From positions 1 to 48,142 of the forward strand of contig CACNWB010000013.1 in NCBI GenBank assembly GCA_902624095.1: 48,142 bases of DNA, read 5' to 3'. Shown here one piece after another: positions 33,749 through 45,010 of this stretch (its first letter is position 1; each line of letters begins with the position of its first letter). Source of the DNA: an uncultured PS1 clade bacterium. GTDB lineage: Bacteria; Pseudomonadota; Alphaproteobacteria; RS24. Below the pieces are notes generated by a model. That model was not told the DNA's origin. It saw only the letters and a program-made list of their open reading frames with translations, and made no database searches. Made by a program: the position numbers and the translations under genes.

Positions 33749-36001
33749 TTACGGGCCTTTGCGCCGACGGCTCGAGCGGTGCGGCGCTTTCTTGCCGCCG
33801 CTTTTTGCGTTAGTAGTGTCGGCACGCGCATCAATATCCGACTGGCGGGCAAAAGGGTCATCCGCCACCGCCAGCTCGGTTTCCTGCAAGCGCTTGATTT
33901 CGTCGCGCAAGCGCGCAGCCGTCTCAAATTCGAGGTCGGCCGCGGCCTCGCGCATTTGCGTTTCTAGCCCTTCAATATGACTGCGCAGATTGCCGCCCAA
34001 TAGTGGCGCGTGAGCTTCTTCCAGTGCCTCGCGCACGCGATAAGGGCCTGGCGCGGTTTCGTTTTCACGGTTGGCCATACCCTCTAGTATATCGCCGATA
34101 TTTTTCTTCACTGATTCCGGCGTAATTCCATTGGCGGTATTGTGAGCCACCTGCTTTTCGCGCCGTCGATTGGTTTCGGCCATGGCGCGCTCCAGCGAGC
34201 CAGTCATCTGGTCGGCATAGAGCAAAACGCGTCCGTCAATATTGCGCGCCGCGCGGCCGATAGTTTGCACCAGCGATGTCTCGGACCGCAAAAAACCCTC
34301 CTTATCTGCGTCAAGTATCGCCACCAGCGCGCATTCGGGAATATCTAGCCCCTCGCGCAGCAGATTAATGCCGATGAGAATGTCGAAAGCACCCAGCCGC
34401 AAATCGCGCACGATTTCAATGCGCTCCAGCGTGTCGATATCCGAATGCATGTAGCGCACCCGCAAGCCCTGTTCGTGCATATATTCGGTGAGGTCTTCCG
34501 CCATTTTTTTCGTCAGCGTGGTCACCAGAACCCGCTGGCTAGCGGCGCTCGCCGTGTGACACTCGGCAATCAGATCGTCAACCTGGCTGGAAGCGCGGCG
34601 TATCTCGCAAGTCGGGTCAATCAACCCAGTCGGCCGAATGACCTGCTCGACGAAAATGCCGCCTGTGCGATCCATCTCCCAACTGCCCGGCGTTGCCGAA
34701 ACATGAACCGTTTGCGGGCGCATAATGTCCCATTCTTCAAATTTCATGGGTCGGTTGTCGACACAGCTCGGCAGCCGAAAGCCGAACTCGGCCAAGGTCG
34801 ATTTGCGGCGAAAGTCGCCGCGAAACATGCCGCCGATTTGAGGCACGGTCACATGGCTTTCATCCGTGAATACCAGCGCATTGTCGGGTAGATATTCAAA
34901 CAGTGTTGGCGGTGGCTCGCCGGGTTTGCGTCCGGTCAGATAACGCGAATAATTCTCAATGCCGGCACAGCTTCCAGTGGCTTCCAGCATTTCAATGTCG
35001 AACAGGGTGCGCTGTTCCAGACGCTGGGCTTCGAGCAGCCGCCCAGCGGCTTCAAACTCTTCAAGCCGCAGTTTCAACTCGTCCTGAATGTGCAGCACGG
35101 CCTGTTTGAGCGTCGGCCGCGGGGTCACATAATGCGAATTGGCATAAACCCGAACGCGCTCAATGTCGCCGGATTTTTGCCCCGTTAGCGGGTCAAATTC
35201 GGTGAGCGATTCGATCTCATCGCCAAACAGCTCAATGCGCCAGGCCCTATCCTCATAATGGGCGGGGAACAGGTCAATCGTGTCGCCGCGTACGCGGAAA
35301 TCGCCGCGCGCAAAGCCCATGTCATTGCGCCGATATTGCAGGGCAACGAGATCGGCCAGCAATTGCGTGCGACCAATTTCCAGCCCCTTGGACAATTCGA
35401 GCGTCATGCTGGTATAGCTTTCGACGGAGCCGATACCATAAATGCAGGATACGGACGCTACAATTATCACATCGTCGCGCTCCAGTAGCGCACGTGTTGC
35501 CGAGTGGCGCATGCGGTCAATCTGCTCGTTTATATTACTTTCTTTTTCAATATAGGTGTCGGTGCGAGGCACATAGGCCTCCGGCTGGTAATAGTCGTAA
35601 TAGGATACGAAATACTCTACCGCATTTTCCGGAAAGAAGGCTTTAAACTCGCCATAAAGCTGCGCCGCCAGGGTTTTGTTCGGAGCAAGAATAAGCGCGG
35701 GACGCTGTGTTCGATTGATGACTTGCGCCATGGTGAAGGTCTTGCCCGAACCAGTAACGCCAAGCAGTACCTGGTCCCGCTCACCAGCTTCAATGCCTGA
35801 CACTAGTTCTCTAATCGCCTGGGGTTGGTCGCCTGCTGGCTCGAAATCGGATGTAAAAACGAAGCCCTTACCGCCCTCGGTTTTTTCCGGCCGCAGGGCG
35901 CGGTGCGGAATAAACTGGGCGAGCTGGTCTTCGTTCATGCCCGGTTCGGGAACCGGGGCGAGGTCTTTACGACCCGTCAGGCTTTCTCGCTCTTCCGACA
36001 T
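33749..36001 (-). CDS. uvrB: Excinuclease ABC subunit B
   Basis: 750 residues, a helicase-like DNA damage verification subunit. Walker A is [13 protein letters not shown], the damage-probing beta-hairpin is in [20 protein letters not shown], motif VI-type QTIGRAARN follows, and the C-terminal UVR motif ([17 protein letters not shown]) binds UvrC. It is longer than the E. coli protein (673), mainly by an N-terminal leader of about 45 residues and a basic tail ([16 protein letters not shown]). The start may be downstream (ATG at residue 22). No GAAC-N7-GAAC or GTTC-N7-GTTC operator was found upstream, unlike recA. Confidence 0.97.
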   Translation of the reverse strand: MSEERESLTGRKDLAPVPEPGMNEDQLAQFIPHRALRPEKTEGGKGFVFTSDFEPAGDQPQAIRELVSGIEAGERDQVLLGVTGSGKTFTMAQVINRTQRPALILAPNKTLAAQLYGEFKAFFPENAVEYFVSYYDYYQPEAYVPRTDTYIEKESNINEQIDRMRHSATRALLERDDVIIVASVSCIYGIGSVESYTSMTLELSKGLEIGRTQLLADLVALQYRRNDMGFARGDFRVRGDTIDLFPAHYEDRAWRIELFGDEIESLTEFDPLTGQKSGDIERVRVYANSHYVTPRPTLKQAVLHIQDELKLRLEEFEAAGRLLEAQRLEQRTLFDIEMLEATGSCAGIENYSRYLTGRKPGEPPPTLFEYLPDNALVFTDESHVTVPQIGGMFRGDFRRKSTLAEFGFRLPSCVDNRPMKFEEWDIMRPQTVHVSATPGSWEMDRTGGIFVEQVIRPTGLIDPTCEIRRASSQVDDLIAECHTASAASQRVLVTTLTKKMAEDLTEYMHEQGLRVRYMHSDIDTLERIEIVRDLRLGAFDILIGINLLREGLDIPECALVAILDADKEGFLRSETSLVQTIGRAARNIDGRVLLYADQMTGSLERAMAETNRRREKQVAHNTANGITPESVKKNIGDILEGMANRENETAPGPYRVREALEEAHAPLLGGNLRSHIEGLETQMREAAADLEFETAARLRDEIKRLQETELAVADDPFARQSDIDARADTTNAKSGGKKAPHRSSRRRKGP

Positions 36002-37528
<1,527 letters not shown>

Positions 37529-37557
37529 TAACTTTTAAGCGGTTAGGATTTTTTACT

Positions 37558-37905
37558 ATGAGCAAGTATCTGATTACTGGAACGACAACACCCGAATTTG
37601 CATCCGCAATGTTGTCAAAGCCTCAAAACAGATTAGATGTTGTGAAGCCCTTCTTCGACCAAGTTGGTATGGATTTAATTGATATATTTTATACATCGGC
37701 TGCATCCCCTAACTTTTTTGCGATTTGTGACAGCGACAGTGATGCTAAAGTAGAAGCGCTAACGAATATCGTATATGCTTCAGGCGCTTATAGAGACCTT
37801 TCTTGGTCTCGAAGGTATAGCGCTGAGGAGTATAAGGATTCATTCTCCTTTGGCCATGATGTCATGGCTGACTATGTCTCAGTTGCGGCTGCATCGGAGG
37901 AATGA
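37558..37905 (+). CDS. GYD-domain-like small protein
   Basis: 115 residues. The layout, MSKYLITGTTTPEFASAML at the start, FFDQVGMDLIDIFYT in the middle and the acidic ICDSDSDAKVEALTNIVY, resembles the GYD/DUF3303 ferredoxin-like fold. The function of that family is unknown. The canonical GYD triplet is not seen, so the call is by pattern only. The gene is AT-rich compared with the aminotransferase before it. Its stop overlaps the start of the next gene (ATGATG), so the two are coupled. Confidence 0.6.
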   Translation: MSKYLITGTTTPEFASAMLSKPQNRLDVVKPFFDQVGMDLIDIFYTSAASPNFFAICDSDSDAKVEALTNIVYASGAYRDLSWSRRYSAEEYKDSFSFGHDVMADYVSVAAASEE

Positions 37906-38159
37906 TGTACGGAAGAGTTATCAATTTTACGCTCTTGGCTCCGTCACTTTGGTCGATTTTGGATGTTGCTGCAAAAGTAAATCCGAGCGATTTTTCTCGC
38001 CAAATTTTTAAATCAGGTGACAATGTCGGGTACGTTATAGAGGTTTTTTCTTCCAAAGATCATGCCGGAAAAAATATTGATCTCCTAAAAAGCCTCCAGG
38101 GGCTGAAAGAACAGGGTATGGCTAAAGTTCAAGTAAATGAGGGTGAAGAAGTTACTTGA
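37902..38159 (+). CDS. Hypothetical protein, 85 aa, coupled to the GYD-like gene
   Basis: I do not recognise this protein. It is 85 residues, no signal peptide, with a mildly hydrophobic front (GRVINFTLLAPSLWSILDV) and a polar, lysine-rich back (SSKDHAGKNIDLLKSLQG) ending in acidic residues. A beta-alpha-beta order is possible, which would make it a second small ferredoxin-like subunit. Either ATG at 37902 or 37905 is possible; the first overlaps the upstream stop by 4 bases. It ends 10 bases before the convergent CoxE-like gene. Confidence 0.6.
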   Translation: MMYGRVINFTLLAPSLWSILDVAAKVNPSDFSRQIFKSGDNVGYVIEVFSSKDHAGKNIDLLKSLQGLKEQGMAKVQVNEGEEVT

Positions 38160-38169
38160 TATGCCGCTT

Positions 38170-39348
38170 TTACCCTCTGGACAGTTCCCGCATGGCGTGG
38201 TCAAGGCCTTCGAGCGTCAGCGGGAACATACGGTCGGCGAAGATTTGCTTGATGATTTGCAGGCTGGGTGTGTGTTCCCAATAGCGTTCTGCGATAGGGT
38301 TCAGCCAGACACAATTTTCATAAATCTCTGTCACGCGTTGCAGCCAGAGGCCGCCGGCTTCGTCGTTCCAATGCTCAACCGAGCCGCCCTCATAGGTAAT
38401 TTCATACGGGCTCATTGAAGCATCACCGACAAAGATGACCTTATAATCGGACGGATAGGTGTGCAGTACATCCCATGTAGACATTTTTTCGGTGTGGCGG
38501 CGGCGATTGTCTTTCCACACGCCTTCATAGAGGCAATTGTGGAAATAGAAATATTCCATGTTTTTGAACTCGGTGCGCGCGGCTGAAAACAGCTCCTCGC
38601 ACAGGCGGATGTGGCTGTCCATCGAGCCGCCAATGTCAAAAAACACCAGCACTTTTACTTTGTTGCGGCGCTCGGCAATCAGCTTGATGTCGAGATAGCC
38701 GGCATTTGCCGTGGATTTGATGGTGTCGTCAAGGTCGAGCACATCGGCCTCGCCATCGCGGGCGAATTTGCGCAGGCGGCGCAACGCCACCTTTATGTTG
38801 CGCGTGCCCAGTTCAACACTGTCATCGAGGTTTTTATAGTCGCGCTTGTCCCAGACTTTGACGGCCTTAAAGTTTTTGTTTTTGTCCTGGCCGATGCGAA
38901 CGCCTTCAGGGTTGTAGCCGTCGGCGCCAAAGGGCGAGGTGCCTCCCGTTCCGATCCATTTATTGCCACCTTCGTGGCGTTCGTCTTGTTCTTCGAGTCG
39001 CTTTTTCAGCTCCTCCATAATCTTTTCCCAGCCGCCGAGGGCTTCTATCTCAGCCTTTTCTTCTTCCGTCAGGAATTTTTCCGTTAGCGTTTTCAACCAG
39101 TCTTCTGGAATTTCGGCTATCTCGCCTTCGCCTAGGCTTTCCAGCCCTTTGAAAACTTCACCGAATACGCGGTCAAACTTGTCGAGATTGCGCTCGTCTT
39201 TCACCAATGCGGCGCGCGAGAGGTAGTAGAAGTCTTCCACCTCATGCTCGATAACCTCGGCGTCCAGCGCCTCCAGAAGCGACAAATATTCGCGCAAAGA
39301 CACGGGCACGGAATTGCGTTTCAGTTCGTGGAAAAAATTGACGAACAT
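38170..39348 (-). CDS. VWA-domain protein, CoxE-like
   Basis: 392 residues. The N-terminal part (FVNFFHELKRNSVPVSLREYLSLL, in part) and acidic middle (EEEKAEIEALGGWEKIMEEL) are typical of CoxE-like proteins. The C-terminal part is a von Willebrand A fold: VLVFFDIGGSMDSHIRLCEE replaces the classical DxSxS with DIGGS, a MIDAS-like motif; VIFVGDASMSPYEI follows. It usually pairs with a MoxR-type ATPase, as here (16 bases from its stop). Such pairs act in protein or metal-centre maturation; the client is unknown and no CO dehydrogenase or oxidase is in the window. Confidence 0.88.
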   Translation of the reverse strand: MFVNFFHELKRNSVPVSLREYLSLLEALDAEVIEHEVEDFYYLSRAALVKDERNLDKFDRVFGEVFKGLESLGEGEIAEIPEDWLKTLTEKFLTEEEKAEIEALGGWEKIMEELKKRLEEQDERHEGGNKWIGTGGTSPFGADGYNPEGVRIGQDKNKNFKAVKVWDKRDYKNLDDSVELGTRNIKVALRRLRKFARDGEADVLDLDDTIKSTANAGYLDIKLIAERRNKVKVLVFFDIGGSMDSHIRLCEELFSAARTEFKNMEYFYFHNCLYEGVWKDNRRRHTEKMSTWDVLHTYPSDYKVIFVGDASMSPYEITYEGGSVEHWNDEAGGLWLQRVTEIYENCVWLNPIAERYWEHTPSLQIIKQIFADRMFPLTLEGLDHAMRELSRG

Positions 39349-39364
39349 ATCGGCCTAACCTCGG

Positions 39365-40216
39365 CTAATTGCGCTCGCGGCGGGCGAGAAACGCCAGGCG
39401 CTCAAACAAGTGTACATCCTGCTCGTTCTTAATCAAGGCGCCATGCAACGGCGGAATGAGCTTGCCGGCATCGTTTTCGCGCAGGGTTTCGGGGTCGATA
39501 TCTTCGTTCATCAACAGTTTCAGCCAGTCCAGCAGCTCGGAAGTGGAAGGTTTTTTCTTCAGCCCAGGCACGTCGCGAACTTCGTAGAAAGAGCCAAGCG
39601 CATTTTTCACTAGCCGTTCTTTGATGTCGGGGTAATGCACATTGACAATCTGCTGCATAGTGTCGGCATCGGGGAAGGCTATATAGTGAAAGAAGCAGCG
39701 GCGCAGAAACGCGTCCGGCAGTTCTTTTTCATTGTTAGAAGTGATGATAACCAGCGGCCGCTTGGTCGCCTTGATGGTTTCGCCCGTTTCATAAACGAAG
39801 AACTCCATTCGGTCGAGTTCTTGAAGGAGGTCGTTCGGGAATTCGATATCAGCCTTATCGATCTCGTCGATCAAGAGCACCACGCGCTCTTCCTGCTCGA
39901 AGGCTTCCCAAAGTTTGCCTTTATTGATGTAGTTTTTCACATCCTTCACGCGTTCGTCACCCAACTGGCTGTCGCGCAGGCGGGTGATGGCGTCATATTC
40001 ATAAAGTCCCTGCTGGGCTTTGGTGGTCGATTTAATATGCCAAGTGATGAGTCTCATGCCCAAAGCAGCTGAAACTTCCTCTGCCAGCACTGTTTTGCCG
40101 GTGCCCGGCTCGCCCTTAATCAGCAACGGCCGCTCCAGCGTGAGCGCGGCGTTAACGGCGACGCGCAAGTCTTCGGTCGCGATGTATTTTTCGGTGCCTT
40201 CAAATTTCGTTGACAT
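39365..40216 (-). CDS. MoxR-family AAA+ ATPase
   Basis: 283 residues. Walker A is LIKGEPGTGKTVLAEE, Walker B VVLLIDEIDKAD, sensor 1 VIITSNNEKELPDAFLRRC, the last also giving the arginine finger. The helix-2 insert typical of MoxR (HIKSTTKAQQGLYEYDAI) is present. ATG at 40216 fits homologues; an in-frame ATG four codons upstream (40228) is possible. It acts with the downstream CoxE-like VWA protein as a chaperone-type ATPase pair. Length and arrangement are standard for alphaproteobacteria. Confidence 0.92.
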   Translation of the reverse strand: MSTKFEGTEKYIATEDLRVAVNAALTLERPLLIKGEPGTGKTVLAEEVSAALGMRLITWHIKSTTKAQQGLYEYDAITRLRDSQLGDERVKDVKNYINKGKLWEAFEQEERVVLLIDEIDKADIEFPNDLLQELDRMEFFVYETGETIKATKRPLVIITSNNEKELPDAFLRRCFFHYIAFPDADTMQQIVNVHYPDIKERLVKNALGSFYEVRDVPGLKKKPSTSELLDWLKLLMNEDIDPETLRENDAGKLIPPLHGALIKNEQDVHLFERLAFLARRERN

Positions 40217-40450
40217 AGATCTTCCCATTAATTTTGGCCGTTCATTTTTGCCATTAATTTTCCGAGCGGCGGCAGTTGGCGGCCCCGTGTCGGATATATT
40301 CGGGCAGAGCCTAAGGGCAAGCTAATAGTTGTGCAAGCGGAAACCAAGCGCCAACGGGCGTCAATATAGGGTCTTGATTTTCGCGTGCTAACGTTTTAGT
40401 AAACGCCCCTCAAGAATTTGTGCGGTTTTTGACCAAATAACGAGGTAGGC

Positions 40451-40867
40451 ATGGCAACCCGGCTTCCAAAGGGCTATAGCCCCGATGATAATGAACCTTT
40501 TATGAACGCTCGCCAGCGCGAGTATTTCCGGCGTAAATTGCAGGACTGGAAGGACGATATCGTAAAAGGTACACGCGAGACTGTGAACGGGCTCAAAGCG
40601 GAAAGCAGTCAGCATCCCGATGAAAGTGACCGCGCTGCTGCTGAATCGGAAAAAGCACTTGAACTGCGCACCCGTGATCGCCACCGCAAACTTATCAACA
40701 AAATTGATTCGGCTTTACGGCGCATCGACGATAAAACCTATGGCTATTGCGAAGATACGGGCGAGCCGATCAGCCTGAAGCGGCTGGAAGCGCGCCCCAT
40801 AGCCACTTTGGGCCTTGAAGCACAAGAGCGCCACGAAAAACGCGAGCGGGTTTATCGAGACGACTGA
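40451..40867 (+). CDS. dksA: RNA polymerase-binding transcription factor DksA
   Basis: 138 residues. Coiled-coil region with acidic tip, then the C-terminal motif TYGYCEDTGEPISLKRL and EARPIATLGLEAQERHE. It binds the secondary channel of RNA polymerase and acts with ppGpp. Only one of the four zinc-binding cysteines of the E. coli protein remains, in GYCEDTG; the other positions read T, G and A. That reduced form is known in alphaproteobacterial DksA, so it is not evidence of loss of function. GAGG lies 5 bases upstream of the ATG. It stands alone, 183 bases before recA. Confidence 0.93.
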   Translation: MATRLPKGYSPDDNEPFMNARQREYFRRKLQDWKDDIVKGTRETVNGLKAESSQHPDESDRAAAESEKALELRTRDRHRKLINKIDSALRRIDDKTYGYCEDTGEPISLKRLEARPIATLGLEAQERHEKRERVYRDD

Positions 40868-40972
40868 TTCTCGACACCCACCGACAGTCGGGCGGAGTAT
40901 GGGCTAGTTCTTTTTTGCAAAGTCCGACTGAAACCGAACAAAAACAGACACTTAAAATCGACAAGATTTTTC

Positions 40973-41002
40973 TGGACAATAAGAACAAAATAAGAACATA
41001 AT
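40973..41002 (+). promoter_or_regulatory. recA promoter
   Basis: TGGACA (40973-40978) and CATAAT (40997-41002) are separated by 18 bases, a sigma-70-type promoter. The LexA operator lies in the spacer and touches the -10 box, so repressor binding would block polymerase directly. Confidence 0.6.
40983..40997 (+). promoter_or_regulatory. LexA (SOS) operator, alphaproteobacterial type
   Basis: GAACAAAATAAGAAC matches the direct-repeat operator GAAC-N7-GAAC used by LexA in alphaproteobacteria. It lies 53 bases before the recA ATG, between the -35 and -10 boxes, as expected for an SOS-regulated recA. Confidence 0.85.
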
Positions 41003-41049
41003 AACGTTATTGCTCCTTTTGGGCGGGCGTGAAATAACGGAGATCGAAC

Positions 41050-42165
41050 ATGTCTGAAAATGTGGTGACCCTGATGGAAAAAAGCGAAGATAAGAAAAAA
41101 GCGTTGGAGGCAGCGCTGTCGCAGATAGAAAAGAACTACGGCAAAGGCTCGGTGATGAAACTGGGTGATCCCGAAAATATAGTTGAGATTGAGGCGGTTT
41201 CGACTGGTTCGCTGGGGCTTGACATTGCGCTGGGCATTGGTGGTTTGCCGCGTGGTCGTATTATTGAGATATACGGACCGGAAAGTTCGGGTAAAACCAC
41301 ACTGGCCCTACACACGGTTGCCGAAGCGCAGAAAACCGGCGGCATTTGCGGGTTTATTGATGCCGAACATGCACTGGATCCGGCCTATGCCAATAAACTG
41401 GGCGTCGAAATCGAGGATTTGCTGATTTCGCAGCCTGACAATGGCGAACAGGCCCTTGAAATTGCCGATACGCTGGTGCGCTCGGGTGCCGTTGACGTGC
41501 TAGTAATCGACTCTGTTGCCGCGTTGACGCCGCGCGCCGAGCTTGAGGGTGATATGGGCGACAGTTTGCCGGGTTTGCAGGCAAGATTGATGAGCCAGGC
41601 GTTGCGCAAGCTTACGGCCTCCATTTCGCGGTCGAACACAATGGTTATTTTCATCAACCAGATTCGCATGAAAATCGGTGTGATGTTCGGCAGCCCCGAA
41701 ACCACGACTGGCGGCAATGCGCTGAAATTTTATTCCTCTTGCCGCTTGGACATTCGCCGCATCGGGGCCATTAAAGACCGTGATGAAGTAATTGGCAATC
41801 AAACCCGCGTGAAAGTCGTCAAAAACAAAGTGGCTCCGCCGTTTCGCGTGGTTGAATTTGACATTCTCTATGGCGAAGGTATTTCAAAAACTGGCGAATT
41901 GATAGATTTGGGAGTGAAAGCTGGCGTCGTTGAAAAATCCGGCTCCTGGTATAGCTACGGGCCGCAGCGTATCGGGCAAGGCAAGGAAAATGCGCGCAGC
42001 TTTCTGGCTGAAAACCCTGATGTCGCCGATGAGATTGAGAGCAAAATTCGCTCTGATGCCGGCCTCATCGACATTGAGGCATTGACGCAGGACGAAGCAA
42101 AAATGGCCGAGGGCCAAGACGAAGCGCCGGAAGAGCCGCCCGCTGAAGAGGCCGCTGGAGGTTAA
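41050..42165 (+). CDS. recA: Recombinase RecA
   Basis: 371 residues, slightly longer than the E. coli protein. Walker A is [10 protein letters not shown] near residue 77, the catalytic glutamate region is [13 protein letters not shown], loop 1 is around [20 protein letters not shown] (split here as in all RecA), and [20 protein letters not shown] is the loop 2 block. The C-terminal tail is acidic with alternating E, A and P. It forms the strand-exchange filament and stimulates LexA cleavage. It carries an SOS operator upstream and a strong terminator 26 bases after its stop, so it is a single-gene unit. Confidence 0.99.
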   Translation: MSENVVTLMEKSEDKKKALEAALSQIEKNYGKGSVMKLGDPENIVEIEAVSTGSLGLDIALGIGGLPRGRIIEIYGPESSGKTTLALHTVAEAQKTGGICGFIDAEHALDPAYANKLGVEIEDLLISQPDNGEQALEIADTLVRSGAVDVLVIDSVAALTPRAELEGDMGDSLPGLQARLMSQALRKLTASISRSNTMVIFINQIRMKIGVMFGSPETTTGGNALKFYSSCRLDIRRIGAIKDRDEVIGNQTRVKVVKNKVAPPFRVVEFDILYGEGISKTGELIDLGVKAGVVEKSGSWYSYGPQRIGQGKENARSFLAENPDVADEIESKIRSDAGLIDIEALTQDEAKMAEGQDEAPEEPPAEEAAGG

Positions 42166-42190
42166 AGGCATTCGCCGTTCGTTTTCTCAG

Positions 42191-42220
42191 AGCCCGGTGC
42201 GGTGACGCGCCGGGCTTTTT
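42191..42220 (+). terminator. Rho-independent terminator after recA
   Basis: A 10-bp stem (42191-42200 with 42207-42216, AGCCCGGTGC/GCGCCGGGCT, one G-T pair), a 6-base loop and a T-run at 42216-42220, 26 bases after the recA stop. Confidence 0.92.
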
Positions 42221-42299
42221 GGTGCTTTTTATGGAGCTTGTCGCAAGTCGCCAAGGGCGTTACAACCAATGACAGCTTAATTTTGGCCGGAGGAAAAAA

Positions 42300-44966
42300 T
42301 TGTCAACGGGCATTGCTGATATCAGAAACAGTTTTCTGGATTATTTTGAGCGTTTTCAACATCAGCGCATTGCCTCCAGCCCGCTGGTGCCGCTGAATGA
42401 CCCGACGCTTTTATTCACAAATGCGGGCATGGTGCCGTTCAAAAATTATTTTACAGGTGACGAACAGACCGATATGGCGCGCGCAGTGAGCGCGCAAAAA
42501 TGTGTACGCGCGGGCGGCAAACACAATGATCTCGACAATGTTGGTTATACCGCGCGCCACCACACATTTTTTGAAATGCTGGGCAATTTTTCCTTCGGCG
42601 ATTATTTTAAGGAAGAGGCAATATATTTTGCCTGGGAGTTTTTGACCCGTGAACTAGGGTTGCCCGCCGACAAGTTGCTCGCCACGGTCTATGCGGAGGA
42701 CGATGAAGCCTTTGTCCTTTGGCAGAAAATTGCAGGTCTTTCGGAAGAGCGCATCATTCGCATTGCAACGTCCGATAATTTCTGGTCGATGGGCGACACC
42801 GGACCTTGCGGGCCGTGTTCGGAAATTTTTTACGATCATGGGCCAGAAATTGCTGGCGGACCGCCTGGCAGTCCGGATGAAGATGGCGACAGGTTCATTG
42901 AGATTTGGAACCTCGTTTTCATGCAATTCGAGCAGCGCGAAGACGGTTCGCGCGTGTCTCTTCCCAAACCCTCTATAGACACTGGTATGGGGCTGGAGCG
43001 CATTGGAGCGGTGTTGCAGGGACAGCACGACAATTATGACACGGATTTGATACTGCATCTTATTGAGGCCTCTGCTGATTTTTCCAAGCAGGCAGCAGAC
43101 GGCGATCATCGCATGAGCCACCGTGTCATCGCCGATCATTTGCGCGCAGCTTCCTTCCTCATTGCCGACGGTATTTTGCCATCGAATGAAGGGCGCGGAT
43201 ATGTGTTGCGGCGCATTATGCGACGCGCCATGCGCCATGCTCACATGCTGGGCACTAAAGAACCGCTTTTGTGGCAGTTGTTTCCCGAACTAAAGAGCCA
43301 AATGGCCGCCGCTTATCCCGAATTGGAACGCGCCAGTGCTCTTATTGTCGAAACCTTGCGGCATGAAGAAACCCGCTTTCGCGATATGCTGAGTCGCGGT
43401 TTGCGTTTGCTGGAAGATGAGATCGGCCGCATGCAAGGTCAGGAGTTGGCTGGCGATGTCGCGTTTCGCCTTTACGACACTTACGGTTTCCCGCTCGATT
43501 TGACCCAAGACGCATTACGCGAGCGCGGGCTGAAAGTCGATACAGACGGTTTTGATGCGGCCATGGAAAAGCAACGTGCTGAGGCGCGCGCCAATTGGTC
43601 GGGCTCCGGCGAAGAAGCCACCGAAGCTGTCTGGTTCGATTTGCGTAACACCCATGGGGCCACCGAATTTGTTGGCTATACGGCGACCCAGGCCGAAGGC
43701 GTGGTGCAGGCCATTCGTGTCGACGGCGAATTGGTGGACACGGCCTCGGCCGGTCAGCAGGTTGACCTCATCATAAATCAAACCCCGTTTTATGCCGAAA
43801 GCGGCGGTCAGGTTGGCGATACGGGTGTTGTGACCGGTGACGGTGGGTTGGAAATAAACATCACAGATACACGCAAAAAATTGGGCGATTTGCATGTTTT
43901 ATCGGGCGAGGTGACATCCGGTATGCTGGCGCAGAACACACCAGTTTATCAACTTGTTGATGATGAGCGCCGCGACCATGTGCGGGCGCACCACAGCGCC
44001 ACGCATTTGCTGCACGAGGCTTTGCGGCGCGTGCTGGGCGCGCATGTCACTCAAAAAGGCTCGCTGGTCAGTGCCGGGCATTTGCGCTTCGACTTTAGCC
44101 ACCCCAAGCCATTGTCGACGGAAGAAGTTTTCGAGGTCGAAAAACTGGTCAATGGCATGATCCGCCGCAATGAAGAGGTGTCTACACGACTGATGACACC
44201 GGATGAGGCAATCGAGGCGGGCGCATTGGCGCTGTTCGGCGAAAAATACGGCGAAGAAGTGCGTGTTTTGTCCATGGGCGGCGACGCAGAAAGTGTGCGC
44301 GGCGGACATTTTTCTGTTGAACTGTGTGGCGGCACGCATGTAGAGCGGCTGGGTGATATCGGAGTGTTCATTATCGGTCAAGAAACCGCAATCGCTTCGG
44401 GCATCCGCCGAATTGAAGCCTTCACTGGTGAGGCGGCGCTTGCATTCATTGCAGCGCGCGACAGCATTTTGCAGGCTACAACGGATCTATTGAAAGTCAG
44501 TGCCGATGATGTGCCTACCCGCGTGGCACGACTACTTGACGACCGCAAGAAACTCGACCGCGACCTTGCCGAGGCGACCAAAAAGCTGGCTCTGGCGGGC
44601 GGCGGTGGCGCGGGAGCGGGCGCAGATGACAGCGTGCGCGAATTATCGGGCATTAAATTCTTGTCGCGCGCGATTGACGGCTTGCCAGCCAAGCAACTAC
44701 GTGGGCTTGTCGATGAAGGCAAAAATCAAATCGGCAGCGGGGTGGTGGCTTTTGTCGGCATTGACGGGGCCAAGGCTGGTCTCGCCGTGGGGGTAACGTC
44801 CGACCTAACCGATCGGTTCGATGCGGTTGAGCTGGTAAAAGTCGGTGCCGATTTATTGGGCGGTAGTGGTGGCGGTGGACGACCCGATATGGCCCAGGCT
44901 GGCGGCAATGATGCCAGCGCGGCCAGCGCCGCGCTCGAAGCGATTGCCAATAAAATATTGGCTTAA
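42300..44966 (+). CDS. alaS: Alanyl-tRNA synthetase (TTG start)
   Basis: 888 residues. The aminoacylation domain has [13 protein letters not shown] and [20 protein letters not shown] (class II motifs 1 and 2) and motif 3-type GMGLERI. The editing domain has [13 protein letters not shown] and [11 protein letters not shown], which bind zinc and clear mischarged Ser and Gly. The C-terminal C-Ala ends in [16 protein letters not shown]. The start codon is TTG at 42300: a GGAGG ribosome-binding site (42289-42293) is 6 bases away and there is no ATG nearby. Frequently alaS follows recA, as here. Confidence 0.98.
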   Translation: MSTGIADIRNSFLDYFERFQHQRIASSPLVPLNDPTLLFTNAGMVPFKNYFTGDEQTDMARAVSAQKCVRAGGKHNDLDNVGYTARHHTFFEMLGNFSFGDYFKEEAIYFAWEFLTRELGLPADKLLATVYAEDDEAFVLWQKIAGLSEERIIRIATSDNFWSMGDTGPCGPCSEIFYDHGPEIAGGPPGSPDEDGDRFIEIWNLVFMQFEQREDGSRVSLPKPSIDTGMGLERIGAVLQGQHDNYDTDLILHLIEASADFSKQAADGDHRMSHRVIADHLRAASFLIADGILPSNEGRGYVLRRIMRRAMRHAHMLGTKEPLLWQLFPELKSQMAAAYPELERASALIVETLRHEETRFRDMLSRGLRLLEDEIGRMQGQELAGDVAFRLYDTYGFPLDLTQDALRERGLKVDTDGFDAAMEKQRAEARANWSGSGEEATEAVWFDLRNTHGATEFVGYTATQAEGVVQAIRVDGELVDTASAGQQVDLIINQTPFYAESGGQVGDTGVVTGDGGLEINITDTRKKLGDLHVLSGEVTSGMLAQNTPVYQLVDDERRDHVRAHHSATHLLHEALRRVLGAHVTQKGSLVSAGHLRFDFSHPKPLSTEEVFEVEKLVNGMIRRNEEVSTRLMTPDEAIEAGALALFGEKYGEEVRVLSMGGDAESVRGGHFSVELCGGTHVERLGDIGVFIIGQETAIASGIRRIEAFTGEAALAFIAARDSILQATTDLLKVSADDVPTRVARLLDDRKKLDRDLAEATKKLALAGGGGAGAGADDSVRELSGIKFLSRAIDGLPAKQLRGLVDEGKNQIGSGVVAFVGIDGAKAGLAVGVTSDLTDRFDAVELVKVGADLLGGSGGGGRPDMAQAGGNDASAASAALEAIANKILA

Positions 44967-45010
44967 ACTTTCCGCCTGAGATTGCTTCCAAAAAACTAAA
45001 AACCGGGGGT

